DNA of 64,000 bases from Solitalea canadensis DSM 3403. GTDB taxonomy: Bacteria; Bacteroidota; Bacteroidia; Sphingobacteriales; Sphingobacteriaceae. Below, piece by piece: positions 27,826 to 37,268 of the stretch (position 1 is the stretch's first letter; every line of letters starts with the position of its first letter). The stretch is from assembly GCF_000242635.2 (NCBI RefSeq), contig NC_017770.1:1364001-1428000 (forward strand), read 5' to 3'. The notes beneath the pieces are model-generated. The model had not been told where the DNA came from, did no database searches, and worked only from the letters and a program-made list of their open reading frames with translations. Both the position numbers and the translations under genes were made by a program.

Positions 27826-28049
27826 TTAGGAATTTGCATTTTGTAATGAACTTGGCAACATTCCAAATTCTTTCTTAAATGCAAATGAGAAATGGGAAAG
27901 GTTTTCAAAACCTAAGTTTAAATAAATATCGGAAACACAATGCTTCATCCTTTGGTAAAGTATTTTCATTTTTTTTCTGCTTTGCAGCCATATTCCCGGC
28001 TAAAATCGCATAAGATGTTATCGTCAAAATGTATGGACAACGATTTCAT
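27826..28049 (-). pseudogene. AraC-type DNA-binding domain remnant
   Basis: An ATG at 28049 starts MKSLSIHFDDNILCDFSREYGCKAEKK, which resembles the first helix-turn-helix of an AraC domain (HFxDNIxxxxLSREYG). It stops after an A8 homopolymer (plus-strand T8, 27969-27976). In another frame the domain resumes as CVSDIYLNLGFENLSHFSFA and FKKEFGMLPS, the hallmark AraC second HTH, to a stop at 27826. The middle of the domain and the whole effector half are missing. The start overlaps the stop of the aldehyde dehydrogenase fragment. Confidence 0.75.
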
Positions 28050-28453
28050 TTCTCCACATTTGATTGTCCCACAATTTTTTCAAAGTCAAAGTGTTTAAGC
28101 GTCTCAATGTTGGTTGTGAAAGCAGATAGGGTAAATTGTAGACTCATTTTACAAAATTGGAGTGTACCTCCGTATTCTTTCACCATTACGGCTACTAATT
28201 CATTCTCTCGTTTTTTTACGGCTTCGTATAGCTTTTCAAGATAAACAATGCGTTCTTCTTTGGTTGTTTTTGAAAATGTTTTGAAAGTCTCTTTAGCAGC
28301 TGCTATTGCAGTTTTTGTATCTGCTTCATCGCCTAATGTAACCTCGCCAATCTTTTTATTTGTGGAAGGATTAATAAGATCGAATATTTCTGTTCCATGC
28401 GACGAGACGAATTCGCCATTGATGTAAATTTGATTTATGGGTATTATTTTTAT
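28046..28453 (-). pseudogene. Aldehyde dehydrogenase N-terminal fragment
   Basis: An open frame of 135 codons reads like residues 1-135 of an NAD(P)-dependent aldehyde dehydrogenase (IYINGEFVSS, LINPSTNKKIGEVTLGDEAD, KTFSKTTKEERIVYLEKL, VMVKEYGGTLQF). It ends abruptly before the EPxGVVGxITPWN region, so cofactor and catalytic domains (about 340 residues) are gone. The likely original start codon is ATA at 28453-28451 (ATA AAA ATA ATA CCC), so even the start appears lost. It is the relic of an insertion/deletion event. Confidence 0.85.
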
Positions 28454-28614
28454 TGAATTTTGATACTACAAAGTTCTGATGAAATTCGAAGCTCAGGTTT
28501 ACTTATGACTCAAATTTGGTTTGTTGTATGGCTCTTTTTGAAAGGATATAATCTTTTTTGAAAAAAAATTAGTGGTCGGATAGGGGATGCTTCATTTTAA
28601 TACGTATTAGAGGT

Positions 28615-29673
28615 ATGAAGATCAGTAAAGCCTTAGTAGGTCGATATCTTAAAGGTGAATGTTCTGTTGAAGAAGCTCAGCAGCTGAGTGATTATTTTAA
28701 TGATAATCCTGAGAAGCTAGAACACTTTTTGTCCGAAAAAGAATGGGAAGCATTTGTTTCTGATGAAAAGATCACTCCTGAGCTATCATCTGGAATCTGG
28801 AACTCAATTCTGCAAAAAATCGAGATTCCTGTTAAGCGATCGTACACACTTAGATATGTTGGTGCTGTTGCCGCGTCAATTGTATTGCTGCTTGCAATTA
28901 GCTGGCTGTTTATGACAAGCAGAAATGATGTTCAGCCTAAAATGACTAATGTTAGCAAAGTTCCAAAAACTGAACTTTTGGATGATACCATTCGATATGC
29001 CAATACTTCAACCCAAACAAAGGTTGTCAATTTGCCTGATGGTTCAATTGTTTCATTATCTCCTGACAGTAAGCTGTCCTATCATGAAGCATCAGTTTAC
29101 AGGAATGTAAACCTGACTGGAGAGGCCACATTTAATGTTGCAAAAGATAAGTCCAGACCATTTACTGTTTTTGCCGGAAAGCTGGCAACTACAGCACTGG
29201 GAACCGTTTTTAAAGTAACAGCTTACAGTTTGTCTGTAAATACCAAGGTACGGCTGATCGAAGGAAAAGTAGTGGTAAAACCAGATGAAGCATTGAGAAA
29301 GAAAGGAGTAAAGGATGTTTATTTAGAGCCTGGTAATGAATTATTGCTGGATAATGAAAAGCAGATTGCCCAGGTTTATGATTATAGTAAAACCATCAAT
29401 AAAAATAAAGTTATCCAAGTTCGGGCAGGTGAAACAGTGATTGAACAGAATAGCATTGTGTTTTACAACCAGCCGCTCCTTACTGTATTTAAAGTCCTGG
29501 AAGATAAGTATGAGATAAAAATTAGCTGTAATGTTAAAAAGGTGGCAAGGAACACGTTTACAGGAAGATTTGAAACGGATAAAGAGTCATTGGACGATTT
29601 CCTGAATACGATAGCCACACTTAATAATTTAAAAGTGACCCATTCTGAAAATGAATTCTTAATAACTCAATAG
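28615..29673 (+). CDS. FecR family anti-sigma factor
   Basis: Inner-membrane regulator that holds an ECF sigma factor until an outer-membrane signal arrives. The cytoplasmic N-terminus (1-80) carries a helical anti-sigma region (RYLKGECSVEEAQQL), followed by one membrane helix (about 83-101), a FecR domain (about 120-220; TKVVNLPDGSIVSLSPDSKL) and a C-terminal DUF4974/STN-like domain (about 285-352). Length of 352 residues is typical. Its sigma partner is presumably the ECF factor at 27224. Confidence 0.92.
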   Translation: MKISKALVGRYLKGECSVEEAQQLSDYFNDNPEKLEHFLSEKEWEAFVSDEKITPELSSGIWNSILQKIEIPVKRSYTLRYVGAVAASIVLLLAISWLFMTSRNDVQPKMTNVSKVPKTELLDDTIRYANTSTQTKVVNLPDGSIVSLSPDSKLSYHEASVYRNVNLTGEATFNVAKDKSRPFTVFAGKLATTALGTVFKVTAYSLSVNTKVRLIEGKVVVKPDEALRKKGVKDVYLEPGNELLLDNEKQIAQVYDYSKTINKNKVIQVRAGETVIEQNSIVFYNQPLLTVFKVLEDKYEIKISCNVKKVARNTFTGRFETDKESLDDFLNTIATLNNLKVTHSENEFLITQ

Positions 29674-29747
29674 CAAAGCATCCTATTGTAAGTTAACTGC
29701 TGTAAAAACAGCAGGTTGGAGATGTATTGCCTCAAAAAACCAGTATT

Positions 29748-32700
29748 ATGATTATAAAAAACTACTTAAACAATCTTAAGACAAGCATGCTGCTGTCATT
29801 TTTGATGATAAGTATGCTTGTGCAATCAGCAACAGCACAAACAACGCCAAGCGTTAAGGGTGTGGTTAAAGACGATTTGGGCGTGCTCGCTGGCGTGTCA
29901 GTAATTGCCGAAAACAAGTCAGCCAACTTTAAACAAGTTTCGGTGGCGAATGAAAACGGGGTATTCACGTTCGCAAAACTCCCTGCAGGAGAAGGTTACT
30001 CATTCACATTTTCCTTTGTAGGTTATGAAACACAAACACTTTCTGGGTATACCATAAAAGATGGCAGTACAGTTTCTCTCGCTGTAACGATGAAAGAATC
30101 TGTAACGTCATTAAACCAGGTGGTTGTAATTGGTTATGGAACACAGAAAAAAGAGAAAACCGTAACTGCAATTTCTTCAGTAGGTCAGGATTTTATTAAT
30201 AAACAACAAGTTCCGCGTATTGAACAGGCTTTGCAGGGAAGTACTCCCGGAGTAATGGTATTAGGTGCAACCGGACAACCAGGTGAAAAGCCGATGATCC
30301 GTATTCGCGGTACAGGAACCAATCAAAACCCTGATCCATTATATGTAGTAGACGGGTTTCCGGTGGAAAGTATTGAGTACCTGAACCCTGGCGATATTGA
30401 TCGTATCGACATTTTGAAAGATGCTGCTTCATCAGCCATTTATGGTTCAAGAGGTGCGAATGGTGTTGTATTAGTAACTACTAAAACCGGTAAAAAAGGC
30501 GAGACATCCATTACATATGATGGTTATTATGGTATTCAGAATAACTGGCGATCGGTTCCGGTGTTAAACGCTACACAGTATGCAGAAATGATGAACGAAG
30601 GTGCATTAAATGCAAAACAACCAATTAAGTATGCAGATCCTTCAGCATTTGGAAATGGTACTAACTGGCAAGATGCTGTGTTCAATAAAAACGCACCAGT
30701 TACCAATCATCAGCTTTCTGTAACGGGTGGAACTGATAAGGCAAATTACATTACATCGTTTTCTTATTTCTCGCAACAAGGCATTGTTGGAGGTGATAAA
30801 TCAAAGTTTGATCGTTACACACTTCGATTCAATGGTGATCAGAAAGTGAAAGATTTCCTGAAAATAGGAGCTAATATCAACTATACTTTTTCGGAGAATA
30901 AAGGTATCAGCAGTAATGCTGCTTACGGAGGTGTTTTAAATAATGCAATTAACCTTGATCCAATTACGCCTGTATATGAAACAGATCCGGTGAAACTTGC
31001 CGGATATCCGGCTGCTGCTGTGGTTGGAAAAAACGGAATTTATGGTATATCTAATATCCTGTTGGATGGTCCTACCAATCCGCTTGCAGGTATTGAAATT
31101 GCCAATGCGTACAATAAAACTGATAAATTATTGAGTAATGCATATGCAGAGCTGAATATCTGGAAAGGTTTGAAATTCAAATCTTCATTTGGTATAGATT
31201 TAAGCAATTATTCGAACAAAAATTATAGTCCAGTTTATTTCATGAATAGTGCTTCGAAAAGAGATATCTCATCAGTAGCACAATCCTATTACAGAAATTA
31301 TACCTGGCAGATCGAAAACGTGTTGTCGTACAGCGAAACATTTGGTAAACATACTTTTGGTGCGGTATTGGGCCAGTCGGCATTAAAGCAAACTGTTGAA
31401 AACATGGGTGGCTCAAGGTTAAACCTGTTAACCAATGATCCGGACATGTCATACATTGATTTAGCTGCTGATATAAACTCGGCTAAAGTAAATGGCGGAG
31501 CTTATAATCGTGCGCTTGCATCATATTTTGGTAGAATTAACTACGATTATGATGGCAAGTACTTGTTGTCTGGATCGATCAGACGTGATGGTTCATCACG
31601 TTTCGGACGTAATAATCCATATGCAACATTCCCTTCAGTATCAGGAGGCTGGGTAATATCAAGAGAAAGTTTCTTTAATGTAAAGGCTATCAATTCATTA
31701 AAGCTTCGTGCTTCATGGGGACAAAACGGTAATGAAAATATTGGTACTAACGTATATCCTTGGGCTGCCGGAGTGCAATTTGGCAATGGTTACACCTTTG
31801 TAAATTCTAGCGGTGCTGAATATTACTATAATGGTGCTGCCTTAGGTCCGATTCCAAATCCGGATTTGAGATGGGAAACATCTGAGCAAACAGATATCGG
31901 AATGGATATCGAATTCCTGAATGGTAAATTCTCATTCTCGGCGGATTACTATGTTAAGAACACTAAAGACTTATTATTCAATCCTTCAATTCCTGCAATT
32001 GTCGGATTCACTGCTCCTTACGTAAACGGAGGTTCTGTAAGCAACAAGGGTGTTGAACTAGGTTTAGGTTACCGTTCATCCATTACATCCGACTGGAAAA
32101 TTAGTGCTAACCTGAACGTATCGTATAACAAAAACGAGGTTACCGCCATTAACACCGCATCACAATCGGTTGCCGGAAGTGGATTTATCGGTGTAGGTTC
32201 AGTAAACCGTATGGAAGTAGGAATGCCAATTGGTTATTTCTGGGGTTTCAAAACCGTTGGATTATTTCAAAATCAGGCAGAGGTTGATGCTTATGTAAAT
32301 GCTGACGGTAAAAAGTTACTTCCTAATGCAGTTCCGGGCGATATCAGATTCCTTGATTTAAATGGTGATGGAGCAATCAATGATAAGGATAAAACGATGA
32401 TCGGTAATCCGAATCCTGATTTTACTACAGGTTTAAATATTACTACCAACTACAAACAATTTGATCTGAGTGTATTCGTGATCGGTATGTTTGGTCAAGA
32501 CCTGATCAATGGCATCTATCGCTATGATATCAGAGAGGCGAACATGCCTTCAAGTTACCTCGACAGATGGACTGGTGAAGGTTCTACTGCCAAATATCCT
32601 CGTTTTACATTCGATGATAAAAACGGAAACCGTAACCGCATGTCGGATATCTATGTGGAGAAAGGTGATTTCATACGCTTTAAAAACGTTCAGTTGGGTT

Positions 32701-32903
32701 ATACATTACCAAATCGCCTTGCTAACAAAGCTAAATTCAGTAATGTGAGAGTTTACTTGGCTGCCGACAACTTATTTACCATTACTAACTACAGTGGTTT
32801 TGATCCCGAAATCGGTGCAACCAATCCATTAAGTATTGGGATTGACCAAGGGGTATATCCACAAGCCCGTACATTCAGATTAGGCATCAGTGCTAAGTTG
32901 TAA
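29748..32903 (+). CDS. SusC/RagA family TonB-linked outer-membrane transporter
   Basis: Outer-membrane importer of oligomeric nutrients, working with SusD. The ATG at 29748 gives MIIKNYL and a signal peptide ending at SATAQ; the upstream TTG is not needed. A CarboxypepD_reg-like domain (about 40-115), the SusC motif LNQVVVIGYGTQKKEKT, a plug domain (PMIRIRGTGTNQNPDPLYVV, DILKDAASSAIYGSRGANGV) and a long barrel follow, for 1051 residues. It lacks the extra N-terminal STN domain found in SusC proteins that signal to FecR, although a FecR gene is immediately upstream (74 bases). Confidence 0.95.
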   Translation: MIIKNYLNNLKTSMLLSFLMISMLVQSATAQTTPSVKGVVKDDLGVLAGVSVIAENKSANFKQVSVANENGVFTFAKLPAGEGYSFTFSFVGYETQTLSGYTIKDGSTVSLAVTMKESVTSLNQVVVIGYGTQKKEKTVTAISSVGQDFINKQQVPRIEQALQGSTPGVMVLGATGQPGEKPMIRIRGTGTNQNPDPLYVVDGFPVESIEYLNPGDIDRIDILKDAASSAIYGSRGANGVVLVTTKTGKKGETSITYDGYYGIQNNWRSVPVLNATQYAEMMNEGALNAKQPIKYADPSAFGNGTNWQDAVFNKNAPVTNHQLSVTGGTDKANYITSFSYFSQQGIVGGDKSKFDRYTLRFNGDQKVKDFLKIGANINYTFSENKGISSNAAYGGVLNNAINLDPITPVYETDPVKLAGYPAAAVVGKNGIYGISNILLDGPTNPLAGIEIANAYNKTDKLLSNAYAELNIWKGLKFKSSFGIDLSNYSNKNYSPVYFMNSASKRDISSVAQSYYRNYTWQIENVLSYSETFGKHTFGAVLGQSALKQTVENMGGSRLNLLTNDPDMSYIDLAADINSAKVNGGAYNRALASYFGRINYDYDGKYLLSGSIRRDGSSRFGRNNPYATFPSVSGGWVISRESFFNVKAINSLKLRASWGQNGNENIGTNVYPWAAGVQFGNGYTFVNSSGAEYYYNGAALGPIPNPDLRWETSEQTDIGMDIEFLNGKFSFSADYYVKNTKDLLFNPSIPAIVGFTAPYVNGGSVSNKGVELGLGYRSSITSDWKISANLNVSYNKNEVTAINTASQSVAGSGFIGVGSVNRMEVGMPIGYFWGFKTVGLFQNQAEVDAYVNADGKKLLPNAVPGDIRFLDLNGDGAINDKDKTMIGNPNPDFTTGLNITTNYKQFDLSVFVIGMFGQDLINGIYRYDIREANMPSSYLDRWTGEGSTAKYPRFTFDDKNGNRNRMSDIYVEKGDFIRFKNVQLGYTLPNRLANKAKFSNVRVYLAADNLFTITNYSGFDPEIGATNPLSIGIDQGVYPQARTFRLGISAKL

Positions 32904-32959
32904 TCGAGTATTTAACTAAATAGTACAGAGGTAGTTGTTGTAATTAAATTGAATTAAAG

Positions 32960-34528
32960 ATGAAAAAAATAAGATCAGTTCGATATTTCATATTAACACT
33001 TTCAATAGTGATGTTGGCCGGTTGCCAGAAATCGTTCCTGGAACTGGATCCGCCTTCGCAAATAGTGGAAAGTAATTTCTATCGTAATGAAAATGAAGCT
33101 ACACAAGCTTTAGCAGGAGTTTATCATGTTTTGCAATGGGGACAATGGTTAGGGTTTCACCCAAGCCATGCCTGGAGCGAAGCTGCTTCTGATGATGCAT
33201 ATTCAGGTGGTGGTAGCCAGAGTGACGGGGTTGGTATAAAAGCCTTAGATCAGCTAAGAACAGTAACATTAGGTGAGCAAACTTACCGTGGTTTATGGAT
33301 GATTTACTATAACGGTATTGCCAGAGCTAACGTGTTCTTGTCTAAAATTGAAAAAGTTTCAGCTTCTGAAGCTTTTAAAAAACAAGCAATTGCTGAAGCA
33401 AAATTCCTTAGAGCATATTTCTATTTTGAATTGGCAAGATGGTATGAAAATGTACCATTGGTAACCGTTCCATTATCAGATCCATCTCAATACAATCAAC
33501 CTCAGGCTACTCCTGAAGCTGTTTTTAATCAGATAGCGAAAGACCTTGAAGAAGCAATTTCGGGTTTGCCAAGACAATCATTAAAACAAACTGGTGCACG
33601 TGCTACTCAATGGGCAGCAAAGGCATTAATGGCAAGAGTATACTTATTCTATAATGGTGTTTATAATAAAGACATGAATGCCGGAGCTGTTGTGGTGAAT
33701 AAAGAGCTTGTAAGAACCTACCTTGAAGATGTTATTACTGCAGGTGGTTTTGTGCTTACACCAAATTTCGCCGACATCTTCAGGAAAAGTAATGAATTAG
33801 GTTTGGAATCAGTTTGGGAAATATCGTTCAGTGATACTAATCCGGCATCAGGTGTAGATAATCAGCGTGCAGGACAAGGTAACTTTAGTGTTCACATGTT
33901 TGCTCCACGTGGTATTACCGATCCTACTTATACAGCAGGATGGAGTTATAGTCCGATTACTGAATCCTTATATGCGGAGTTTGAAGTAGATGATCCTCGT
34001 CGTGATGAGACCGTTTTATACGGCTCTCAGTTCTCAAAAATCACCAAAAGCTGGCAGTATACAGGGTATTTTAATAAAAAGTACAGTACCCATTCAGAGT
34101 ATAAAGCAACAACCGGAATTTCTGATGCAAACTGGGGGAACAACTATAGAGCAATCCGTTATTCGGATGTATTGTTAATGGCTGCTGAATTATGGCTTAA
34201 TACCGATCAGGGCAAAGCAAATCAGTATTTAAAAATGGTTCGTGATCGTGTTAAACTACCGGAAACACCCGCAACAGTTGAAACCATTCGCCATGAACGC
34301 AGAGTAGAGTTAGCCGGTGAAGGCATCAGATACTGGGACTTATTAAGATACGGTCTACCTTATGCAAAACAAAAGATCGATGAATCAAGCTTAAGAGGAG
34401 CTCAGTATGACGGAGATCAAAGTCGATTTAATATGAATTGGGATGTTAGTAAACGCGGTCGTTTGCCAATCCCTCAGGTTGAAATTGATATATCTAAAGG
34501 TGTGTTAAAACAAAATGAGGGATATTAA
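32960..34528 (+). CDS. RagB/SusD family nutrient-binding lipoprotein
   Basis: Surface lipoprotein that closes over the SusC barrel and captures the substrate. The lipobox VMLAGC places the lipidated Cys at 22, followed by the typical SFLELDPPSQ and FYRNENEATQALAGVY. C-terminal SusD signatures are RYSDVLLMAAE and TIRHERRVELAGEGIRYWDL. Length 522 is normal. It is 56 bases after susC and is followed by a strong terminator before the GDPD-GH16 gene. Confidence 0.95.
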   Translation: MKKIRSVRYFILTLSIVMLAGCQKSFLELDPPSQIVESNFYRNENEATQALAGVYHVLQWGQWLGFHPSHAWSEAASDDAYSGGGSQSDGVGIKALDQLRTVTLGEQTYRGLWMIYYNGIARANVFLSKIEKVSASEAFKKQAIAEAKFLRAYFYFELARWYENVPLVTVPLSDPSQYNQPQATPEAVFNQIAKDLEEAISGLPRQSLKQTGARATQWAAKALMARVYLFYNGVYNKDMNAGAVVVNKELVRTYLEDVITAGGFVLTPNFADIFRKSNELGLESVWEISFSDTNPASGVDNQRAGQGNFSVHMFAPRGITDPTYTAGWSYSPITESLYAEFEVDDPRRDETVLYGSQFSKITKSWQYTGYFNKKYSTHSEYKATTGISDANWGNNYRAIRYSDVLLMAAELWLNTDQGKANQYLKMVRDRVKLPETPATVETIRHERRVELAGEGIRYWDLLRYGLPYAKQKIDESSLRGAQYDGDQSRFNMNWDVSKRGRLPIPQVEIDISKGVLKQNEGY

Positions 34529-34550
34529 TCAACAATTAAATTAAGTCTGA

Positions 34551-34591
34551 TAAGGTCATTTTGAGTACGCCTCAAAATGACCTTATTTATT
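34551..34591 (+). terminator. Intrinsic terminator after the SusD gene
   Basis: TAAGGTCATTTTGAG and its complement form a perfect 15-bp stem around a five-base loop, followed by a T-rich tract. It lies between the SusD gene and the GDPD-GH16 gene and may reduce but not abolish read-through. Confidence 0.9.
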
Positions 34592-34615
34592 TATTAGAAT
34601 TATATTTATCCGAAT

Positions 34616-36124
34616 ATGAAATATTTATTTCTGTTATTTACAATCTCTGTATTATCATTTGAGTGCATGGCACAAAAGAATGAATGGAATAACAACCAGG
34701 TTATTGCTCACAGAGGCGCATGGAAAAAGAATAATTTACCTGAAAACTCGGTAGCCGCTTTAAAGGAGGCGATCAGGCTTAAATGTTTCGGTGCTGAGTT
34801 TGATGTACACATGACAGCTGATGAGGTTTTGGTGGTTAATCATGATCCCGATTATTTAGGTATCAGGATAGAAACGTCCACCTATAAACAACTTAAGTCG
34901 AAAAAGCTGCCTAACGGAGAGCAGATCCCGACAGTAGAGAAATTCCTCAAAGAGGGAATGAAGCAACACGGAACTAAACTCATTCTTGAAATTAAGCCTT
35001 CTGTAATTAGTCAGGAGAGGACCTTAGCCCTTACAACCAAGGTTGTCGAAATGGTCAAAAAGTTAAAAGCCCAGGAATGGGTAGAGTACATCAGCTTTAA
35101 TTATGATGCATTAAAGCAAGTGCTTGCCTTACAACCTGATGCGAAAGTCTATTATTTAAATGGAGAGGCATCTCCTGAAAAGCTAAAGCAGGATGGTTTT
35201 GCCGGAGCTGATTATCATTTCTCTGTTTTTCAAAAAAATGACTGGTTGAAAAATCTTAACGAGTTAGGTTTAGTGATCAATGCGTGGACGGTTAACAAGG
35301 CGGAAGACATGCAATGGCTTTTGGCTCATAAGGCTGATTTTATAACAACCAATGAGCCTGAATTGCTTTTTGAGGTAATCAAAAATACTCCTACTGCAAA
35401 TGGCTGGGTGTTAAAATGGGCTGATGAGTTTAATCAAAACGGCTTGCCTGATGAAACTAAATGGACTTATGATATTGGAGGTGATGGCTGGGGTAACAAT
35501 GAGCTTCAATATTATACATCAGCCGATACCAATAATACCGTTGTTAAAAATGGTAGGTTAACTATTATCGCCCAAAATGAAACCAAAGAAAATTCTCAAT
35601 ATACATCAGCTCGCTTATTAACTAAGAATAAATTCGATTTTAAGTACAGTAGGGTTGAGGCTCGTATTAAACTACCAAAAGGAAAAGGGCTGTGGCCTGC
35701 ATTTTGGATGCTTCCTACTGATTGGAAGTACGGAGGATGGCCCAAAAGCGGAGAGATTGACATTATGGAGCATGTGGGGTATGAGCCTGACAGTGTTTAT
35801 GGCAGTATTCATACCGAAAGGTTTAATCATATCAAAAATACACAGGTTACAAAAGGTGTCAGTATAGCTAATCCTTATAGCGATTTTCATGTGTATGCTG
35901 TTGAGTGGACGGCTAACGCTATTGATTTTATTATTGATGGTAGTAAGTATTTAAGCTTCTCAAACAGTAAAACCTCAAGTGATGAATGGCCTTTTGATCA
36001 GAATTTTCATGTGATTCTTAATACTGCAGTTGGTGGAAACTGGGGTGGCAAATATGGTGTAGACCCGGATGTTTTTCCGGCTGCAATGGAGGTTGATTAT
36101 GTGAGGGTTTACACAAAAGAATAA
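34616..36124 (+). CDS. Fusion of glycerophosphodiester phosphodiesterase and GH16 beta-glucanase
   Basis: Exported two-domain enzyme. After a signal peptide (about 1-20), residues 25-255 form a GDPD domain with catalytic IAHRG (His32, Arg33), PENS (Glu43), GAEFDVHMT (Glu61, Asp63) and NHD (His76). Residues 262-502 are a GH16 endo-beta-glucanase domain: GLWPAFWMLP and GEIDIMEHVG, with Glu380 nucleophile, Asp382 and Glu385 acid/base. No frame break joins them and both active sites are complete. It follows susC/susD, so it probably prepares the imported glycan. The combination suggests a beta-glucan with phosphodiester substituents, which is inference. Confidence 0.9.
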   Translation: MKYLFLLFTISVLSFECMAQKNEWNNNQVIAHRGAWKKNNLPENSVAALKEAIRLKCFGAEFDVHMTADEVLVVNHDPDYLGIRIETSTYKQLKSKKLPNGEQIPTVEKFLKEGMKQHGTKLILEIKPSVISQERTLALTTKVVEMVKKLKAQEWVEYISFNYDALKQVLALQPDAKVYYLNGEASPEKLKQDGFAGADYHFSVFQKNDWLKNLNELGLVINAWTVNKAEDMQWLLAHKADFITTNEPELLFEVIKNTPTANGWVLKWADEFNQNGLPDETKWTYDIGGDGWGNNELQYYTSADTNNTVVKNGRLTIIAQNETKENSQYTSARLLTKNKFDFKYSRVEARIKLPKGKGLWPAFWMLPTDWKYGGWPKSGEIDIMEHVGYEPDSVYGSIHTERFNHIKNTQVTKGVSIANPYSDFHVYAVEWTANAIDFIIDGSKYLSFSNSKTSSDEWPFDQNFHVILNTAVGGNWGGKYGVDPDVFPAAMEVDYVRVYTKE

Positions 36125-36156
36125 TAAAACCACTTGTAGAACAAAATAAAAAGCAA

Positions 36157-36195
36157 GCCTCTAAAATCGGATTAAACTGATTAAGAGGCATTTTT
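36157..36195 (+). terminator. Intrinsic terminator after the GDPD-GH16 gene
   Basis: GCCTCT (36157-36162) pairs with AGAGGC (36184-36189), with an inner AATC/GATT pairing and five T residues after. Confidence 0.75.
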
Positions 36196-36329
36196 AATTG
36201 TAATGAATTAGCAAAACATCACAAATTTTATTTCTGTACTTAAATTATTGAAACCATAGTTCAGGATATAAAGTATAAATTAATAATCAACGTTATTCGA
36301 CCAAACCAAAACCTGACGTTGGTTCTTAC

Positions 36330-37166
36330 ATGTTAATACGAGTTTATGAACCTTTTATCCAAAGGATAGGAAGCCGTGTGCGTATTTTTTGGACAGTAAC
36401 CATAACCCTTTTAATTTTTTTAATCGCCGTTCCCAAACATTCTGAACCTATCGGGAATCAAAAACAGCTCTCATTTCTAACACCAAGGTTAATTACATTA
36501 ATTCAATATCGGCTAACAGGCAATTTCGGTATCCATATTCCTACCATGTATTCAGTTCATGGTATTGATATTTCTCGTTATCAGCAGAAGATCAACTGGA
36601 CAAAGCTTAAGGCTGTTGACCACGAGGGGGTTTCGGTTTCTTTCATTTATATAAAGGCAACAGAAGGCCTTGATGCGCTTGATCCGATGTTTGCCACCAA
36701 TTGGCAGGAAAGTAGGAAGGCTGGCTTTTTAAGAGGTGCTTATCATTATTTTAAACCCAAAAAGCCAGGGAAGGAGCAGGCTGAATTTTTCCTTAAGAAT
36801 GTTCAGCACTTGCCAGGTGATCTTCCTCCGGTAATTGATGTGGAAGAACGTGGTAAGATGCCATTAAAACAGTTTCATAGTAATCTTAAAAGTATGATTA
36901 CTGCTATTGAGGATGAAGTAGGCGTAAAGCCGGTTATTTATACAAGCCTTCGTTTTTACCAGGATTTTATAAAACCGAAATTTCCTGATTATCCCTGTTG
37001 GATAGCCAATTATCATCATCCTAAGTTGTTATTTACTGATGAAAAATGGACGCTATGGCAACATTCTGATAAGGGAAAGATCGATGGAATTATAGGTAGG
37101 GTCGATTTTAATACGTTTAATGGTTCTTTGACTGATCTTAAGAAAATGTGTGTAAAAGATTTGTAA
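36330..37166 (+). CDS. GH25 family lysozyme-like protein, membrane-anchored (copy 1)
   Basis: GH25 muramidases cleave the MurNAc-GlcNAc bond of peptidoglycan. An N-terminal hydrophobic segment (about 18-32, FWTVTITLLIFLIAV) looks like a membrane anchor. The domain starts at VHGIDISRYQ and has the family's acidic residues in HGID and PPVIDVEE, a GAYHYFKP strand and the WQHSDKGKIDGI ending, which is full length (278 aa). It is a paralogue of the protein at 39550. The gene has its own terminator. Confidence 0.9.
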   Translation: MLIRVYEPFIQRIGSRVRIFWTVTITLLIFLIAVPKHSEPIGNQKQLSFLTPRLITLIQYRLTGNFGIHIPTMYSVHGIDISRYQQKINWTKLKAVDHEGVSVSFIYIKATEGLDALDPMFATNWQESRKAGFLRGAYHYFKPKKPGKEQAEFFLKNVQHLPGDLPPVIDVEERGKMPLKQFHSNLKSMITAIEDEVGVKPVIYTSLRFYQDFIKPKFPDYPCWIANYHHPKLLFTDEKWTLWQHSDKGKIDGIIGRVDFNTFNGSLTDLKKMCVKDL

Positions 37167-37200
37167 GCTTTTTTTCATAGTAAACATAAATTGGTTCAAG

Positions 37201-37244
37201 GTTCTGCTGTTGACATACTGTTGTCATTCAGCAGGACTTTTTTT
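37201..37244 (+). terminator. Intrinsic terminator after GH25 copy 1
   Basis: GTTCTGCTG (37201-37209) pairs with CAGCAGGAC (37229-37237) with one wobble, an inner GAC/GTC pairing, and seven T residues after. It shows that the region just upstream of ATG-37269 is not coding. Confidence 0.85.
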
Positions 37245-37268
37245 GTATGCATACAAAAAAATTACACA

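Noticed and set aside
28029-28244. Plus-strand ORF of 71 codons between the sigma and FecR genes
   Set aside because: It is antisense to the aldehyde dehydrogenase fragment, which is far more convincing.
37191-37268. Upstream TTG-started extension of the GyrI-like protein
   Set aside because: It would translate through an intrinsic terminator with a T-run; ATG-37269 fits the family.
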